Part shown: piece after piece, positions 59,230-64,000 of the stretch
Layout: every line of letters begins with the position of its first letter
Numbering within the stretch: the stretch's first letter is position 1
Assembly: GCA_036874045.1 (NCBI GenBank)
Contig: JAZBRI010000004.1
Coordinates: forward strand, 2,604,001 to 2,668,000
DNA length: 64,000 nt
Reading direction: 5' to 3'
From: Cymodocea nodosa
Lineage: Eukaryota > Streptophyta > Magnoliopsida > Alismatales > Cymodoceaceae
Notes under the pieces: generated by a model
What the model saw: only the letters and a program-made list of their open reading frames with translations
What the model was told of the DNA's origin: nothing
The model's database searches: none
Made by a program: the position numbers and the translations under genes

Positions 59230-61710
59230 AGCAGTACAGAAAGTTAGCGATAAAAGTGATTGGCTTCGTTTCCTATTAGTTTTACTTTCTTTATTTAGTA
59301 TTGCTTTCTTTTCTTTATAAAAAAGAGACATTCATGGTTGTAAAACGATATTCTTTCTTTTCTTCAAAAAGTTAATTAAAACTCAATGACTAGAAAATAA
59401 TCCTTATTCTCTTGGTGGATTCCAAGAGTCCCTTTCCTTTTTCTTTTTTTCTTCTCAGTGGATTTTGAGAACCTCCTTCTCACCACCTCCACTATCAACT
59501 CATCTTCACGTTTCCTATTGCATCATCTGGTATCAGAGCCATGGCTTAACCAATGACTCGTGCAAAATTCGATGAGCTTCGCAACACTTTGGAAAGGCTG
59601 ACGACGATAGTTGAATGATTAGTGGAGCGATAGGTTCACCACCCCCGATGCCATTTCACACCTCTTGTTAATGGGTCATCAAGTGATGAAGATCAAGATC
59701 AACAAGAACCACAACTACACCACCCTTGACGAGAGAACGAGCCAATTGGAGGCTTCAAGTTAAGGATGGATCTACCATCCTTCAATGGCCAATTGCACAT
59801 CGAAGATTTTCTTGACTGGATTGCAGAAGTTGAATGTTTTTTTGATTATATGGAGATTCTTGATGAGCACAAAGTAAAGTTAGTATCTTACCGTCTCAAA
59901 GGAGGAGCGTCGGCATGGTGGGATCAAGTACTAATGAACTGAGCTCGTCAACAAAAACAACTTGTGCGTACTTGGGACAAAATGAAGAAATTGCTGCATG
60001 CTCGATTTTTGCCAACTGATTATGAACAAACTTTGTTCATGTAGTATTAATAGTGTCGACAGGGAGTGCGATCGGTGGCCAATTACACCCAAGAATTCTA
60101 CCGCTTGGCCTCATACAACAATCTACATGAAACGGAACCTCAATAGATTTCGTGGTTCGTGGGAGGCTTAAAGTTTACCATCCAAGACTAGATCTCCATG
60201 CAAAATCCCCATACATTGGCTGACACCATTAGCCTCGTTGAAAAGATCGAAAAACAATTAGCACGGAGCCTTCGATCACATCCCAATATGGCTAATGAAA
60301 GCACAACTAGATCCAACTCCAAGCCACTTAACAACCCAAAGCTGAATCATCAGGAGACCGAAGTGTTGAACAATCCTCCTACCAATCCTTATTCCAAACC
60401 TAAGTCACTTAAATGTTATCGCTGCTAGTAGCCAGGCCATAAATCCAATCAATGCCCAAAGAGGGGTATGGTACATGTTGCAACTAGAGCTGTCAATGAA
60501 GCTATCGACGCCGATTGAATAAAGAGAGGTTACATCAAATAGTGACGAGGGAGAAGAGCAATATGCAGACGAAGGTGAACACTTATCTTGTGTCACACAT
60601 CAAGTATTGTTGTTTCCAAAAATGGATGCTCATACCCAACACCACAACATTTTTCACACAAGGTGTACCATGCAAGGAATGACCTGCAATGTTATTATCG
60701 ACGGCGGGAGCACCGACAACCTTGTTTCAAAGAAGGTGATTGCCAAACTCAACCTTAAAACCACTCCTCATTTGCAACCATATCAAATAGGGTGGATCCA
60801 TAAGGGAGATGTCGTCGATGTAACAAAGGTGTGCAATGTCCCTCTCTCCATTGGGCAACATTACTCAATTGAAGTTGTTTGTGACGTGGTGGATATGGAT
60901 GCATCTCATATCATCCTAGGGAGACCTTGGCAGTACGATGTGGATGCGACGCATAAAGGGTGTAGCAACACGTATGTCATACGTGTGGGAGGTCGACGCA
61001 TTCGATTGATGCCGTTACCTCCAGAAAACCATGTTGTCGAAGACAACATTAGGCGCAACTTCTTGTTGGTAGATCAATCCACCTTTGTTCGAGAGTTTAA
61101 ACAAGCACCGGAGGCCTACGCACTGGTCACAACCATGCACAAGAAGGAGAACCCTGACAGCATTCCGCTACAGGTACAACTACTCCTAAAAGAATTCAAC
61201 TCAACTCTATTATGTCTCTGGATGTTCCACAGGGTCTCCCTCCATTTCGAGATGTCCAACATCAGATTGACCTTATCCTAGGAGCACAACTCCCCAACTT
61301 ACCACATTACAGAATGAGCCCCAAGGAAGCTACCATCCTACAGAACCAAGTGGAGGAACTAATCCAGTGCAATCTTGTCCACCTGAGTTTGAGCCCTTGC
61401 GCCGTTCCTACGCTTCTCGTTCTGAAGAAGAATAGAGAATGGTGGATGTGTGTTGACAGCCGCACCATCAACTGGATCACCATCAAGTATCATTTCCCAA
61501 TACCTTGGATGGAAGATATGCTGGACATGCTCGCTGGGGCTCAAGTATTCTCCAAGCTAGATTTACGTAGTGGATACCACCAGATCCACATCCGAGAAGG
61601 CGACGAATGGAAAACTGACTTCAAGACTAAAGAAGTCTTGTATGGATGGATTCTCTAATGCCCCATTCACCTTTATGCGACTAATGAATTAGATTATGTT
61701 TAGAATGAAA
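59230..61710 (+). mobile_element. Ty3/gypsy retrotransposon, truncated and dead
   Basis: The order is as follows: a candidate 5' LTR (left edge not fixed; TATAAAAAA at 59316-59324; ends near 59525), a primer-binding site at 59528-59540 (TGGTATCAGAGCC, tRNA-Met type), and gag from about 59764 (RMDLPSFNGQLHIEDFLDWI, VSYRLKGGASAWWDQV). A CCHC knuckle follows at about 60408 (CYRC..PGHKSNQCPKRG, with a stop inside). Retropepsin lies at 60607-61281 (NVIIDGGSTDNLVS; the active site reads DGG where DSG/DTG is usual). Reverse transcriptase then starts ([35 protein letters not shown]) and breaks off near 61700 (NAPFTFMRLMN). Several in-frame stops interrupt gag. The rest of pol and the 3' LTR are absent. 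Confidence 0.88.
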
Positions 61711-61998
61711 AATTACAAAATATTAATAATTAATGAATGTTTAATTACATAATATTTAGCTTATCATACGAGAATTAAGCTATTATATTACAATTGCATG
61801 ATTATATATCTTAATTAAAGAATATACATAATTTCAAGGAATTAACGTTAATTAAATATTATTTTTGAAAGATTTAAAATCTGGTTCACATGTGGTTTTA
61901 TAGTATTAAACATGATATGTTTTATTTACATATACTTATATCATGTACAGATGCACGATAACAACTCATTGAATTACATGTTTAAAGATGTAAAAAGT

Positions 61999-62165
61999 CG
62001 TTAAGTTAATATTATACATGTGTTAAATTTAAATATTTTATAATGTCACGTGAGTTGCACATGTTTAACTTATTAAGTTAGTATTATTCACGTGTTGAAT
62101 TTAAATATTTTATAATGTCACGTGAGTTGCATATGTTTAACTCATTAAGTTAGCATAATTATACG
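61999..62165 (+). repeat. 72-bp tandem repeat, just over two copies
   Basis: The word TTAAGTTA recurs at 62001, 62073 and (as TTAAGTTAGC) 62145, exactly 72 bp apart. Copies share TTAAATATTTTATAATGTCA then CGTGAGTTGCA.ATGTTTAAC almost perfectly. Each full unit has a TCACGTGA palindrome. The DNA around it, 61710-62750, is AT-rich, with further small inverted repeats such as GGATACTTACAG..TAAGTATCC near 62350. Confidence 0.8.
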
Positions 62166-62753
62166 CATTAAGTTACTTGATTACACACTAAGGTAACATG
62201 TTGTGTTAGTGTTATAAGTTTATAAATTATTTTTTTATTATGTGTGATATTTGTTTCTAGTAGGACACATGTCATGACCTTAAAACATGACTTAAGTTAT
62301 CATTCAGAAAGTTTTGTTGTAACTATCCGAAATGCATATAAGCATTGGATACTTACAGTTTGTAAGTATCCAAAAATCCTTTTACCATCGGAAAGTTGTT
62401 TTAAATTATAAGTTATTTCTTTATTTCATGAGATATATATATTATTATTTATCAGGTTCGTTGAGTTAACTCAACGAGGTAAGTCCATTGAATACAGTTA
62501 AGTCAATGAAGTAAGTCTATTGAGTTACACAAACTTCACAGACTAGTTATTTTCTAATATTTAAATGTGAGCAGTTGCAAAAATAGGAAATTCAAAGTAA
62601 AATCACGATTGCACGTATCTCACAGGATTTAAATCGTGGAATGAAAAAGAAATCACCATCGATGACATGAATGAAGAAGATTAAATTGATCATTTAGGCA
62701 AAAGCAGTTACTATTGAAAGAAATATAAAAAAAAGAAAAAAGAACAGAGAAGT

Positions 62754-64000
62754 GTTAGGATCGGTAGACTCACCAGATGGGGGGTGAATGGTGAAAGTGT
62801 GTAATTTTTAAGTTCTTTTGATTGTTGAAACAAAAGATTCAGATAGAAGTGAAATGAGATGAATTTAAACGAATGCAAAGTAGTAAAGAAAGATAACACA
62901 CAGCAAGTTTTAGGTGGTTCACCAACTTGGCTAGTCCACCCCCAAGATTCACTTGGGCTTCACTAAGTGTTTCAACACTTACACACTTGCTTTCAGGTCA
63001 ATGCAAGAACCAACAACACAAAAGTTTTTAGGTAAAAACTTCAATAAACCAACCTTTAGAGTTTTCAGGTCAAAACTCAAACTAACATTTGAATGTAGCT
63101 TTCAGGTTGAAGCCACGAACCAACAGTTTGAATCTTTCAATCAGATTTTGGCGCATAGAGCTTTTTTTGCAGTAAGTCTTTAGAGTATGCTTCACTATTT
63201 GCAGACTTGAGTGTATTTGATATTGGGGTGTAGCTCACTGTATAAATTATATCTGTTATGCGTGTCTTCTTCTCTTAAACTCCTCATATATATGCTAAAG
63301 GCATAACGATCATATTTTTCTTTCAACAGATGTATTCTGCTGTACTTGGTAAATAATCAAACCTAAATATGGTAAGTTACCGTTCTGTCTGATATTCAAG
63401 AAATAACCTTCCAAAAATCTCAAGCTTTCGGATGGTTATAAAAATAACTTACCGAAAAACATCCATAACTTGCCGATTCATCACTCATGTTCTGTTCTAT
63501 GAGTCACGTGAGGATTTTAAGTTGCTTACGTGTAAAGTTAAGTGTTCGGAGTATTGTATTTAACTTACCGAACTTTTATTTAAGCCTTTGACAGCTGTTC
63601 CTTCAAAACTGCACGTGCATAAAAACATAACTTAAGTTTCGGATAGTTAAGTCATAACTCACCGAAATTCTCTTGAGATTTCAGATAGTTATCTTTCTAA
63701 CTCTCTGAAAAACCCATTTGAACATTTGTCTGGAATTCTGCACGTGGCAATTTCAATAACTTAAGTTTTGGATAATTACACTATAACTTACCGAAACTCT
63801 CTTTGAAATTTCGGATAGTTAACTAACTCTCCGATTTTTCTCTTTTAATCTTTCAACTGTCGGCATCTCCATTTTGCACGTGCGTAATAAAATGACTTAA
63901 GTTCCGGAAAGTTATGCCTGTAACTTACCGAAAAACTCGAATAGTTATCTAACTCTCCGAAAAGAAAACTCCGATAGTTATCTAACTCTCCGATAAGTCC
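62754..64000 (+). mobile_element. 5' part of a long LTR, possibly SIRE/Maximus-like copia, running off the window
   Basis: Starts TGTTAGGATCGGTAGACTCA then CCAGATGGGGGGTGAATGG, which resembles the start of long LTRs of plant copia elements (from memory). Next comes AGGTGGTTCACCAACTTGGC with TAGTCCACCCCCAAG. From about 63400 on, blocks of TTCGGATAGTTA..TAACT.ACCGAA alternate with CTGCACGTGCATAA or TTGCACGTGCGTAA, roughly 120-140 bp per period, to the window end. No coding region lies inside. The right boundary and the internal region are outside the window. Confidence 0.55.

Overview
This window is nuclear DNA from a flowering plant. Genes are split by spliceosomal introns with GT..AG ends, intergenic DNA is very AT-rich, and LINE, Ty1/copia, Ty3/gypsy and Harbinger-type transposon remains are abundant. 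The GC-rich first exons and protein details suggest a monocot, but that is an inference. I found no bacterial-type operon, CRISPR array or phage-like cassette, and nothing I would call a new molecular system.

Five protein-coding genes can be rebuilt exon by exon with reading phase kept across every junction. (1) An APO1/APO2-type chloroplast protein on the minus strand (9408-6723, 3 exons, 435 aa). (2) A MYB-CC/PHR1-like transcription factor on the plus strand (11518-15748, 6 exons, 247 aa). (3) A UBC8-type ubiquitin-conjugating E2 on the plus strand (21364-31854, 4 exons, 148 aa). (4) A LORELEI-like GPI-anchored protein on the plus strand (34434-35188, 3 exons, 179 aa). (5) A plant WD40 protein of the 'C2A9.03-like' family on the plus strand (44520-57126, 9 exons, 448 aa). 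A broken fragment of a PATROL1/MUNC13-like (DUF810) gene lies at 4111-5200. A doubtful transcription unit occupies the first kilobase. The genes belong to unrelated pathways: plastid RNA metabolism, transcription, ubiquitination, cell-surface receptor support and an unknown WD40 role.

The third intron of the E2 gene is 8.9 kb and holds a nearly complete but dead L1-type LINE flanked by a perfect 30-bp target duplication. The third intron of the WD40 gene is 9.2 kb. It holds a decayed copia element with a Harbinger-type element nested in its RNase H end, an RTE-like LINE fragment and LTR remains.

The rest is intergenic: 15.8-20.8 kb and 35.2-43.2 kb (AT-rich, MITEs, microsatellites, LTR remains), an almost pure A/T block at 33.3-34.1 kb, a decayed Ty3/gypsy element at about 59.2-61.7 kb, and the start of a long LTR at about 62.75 kb that runs off the right edge.
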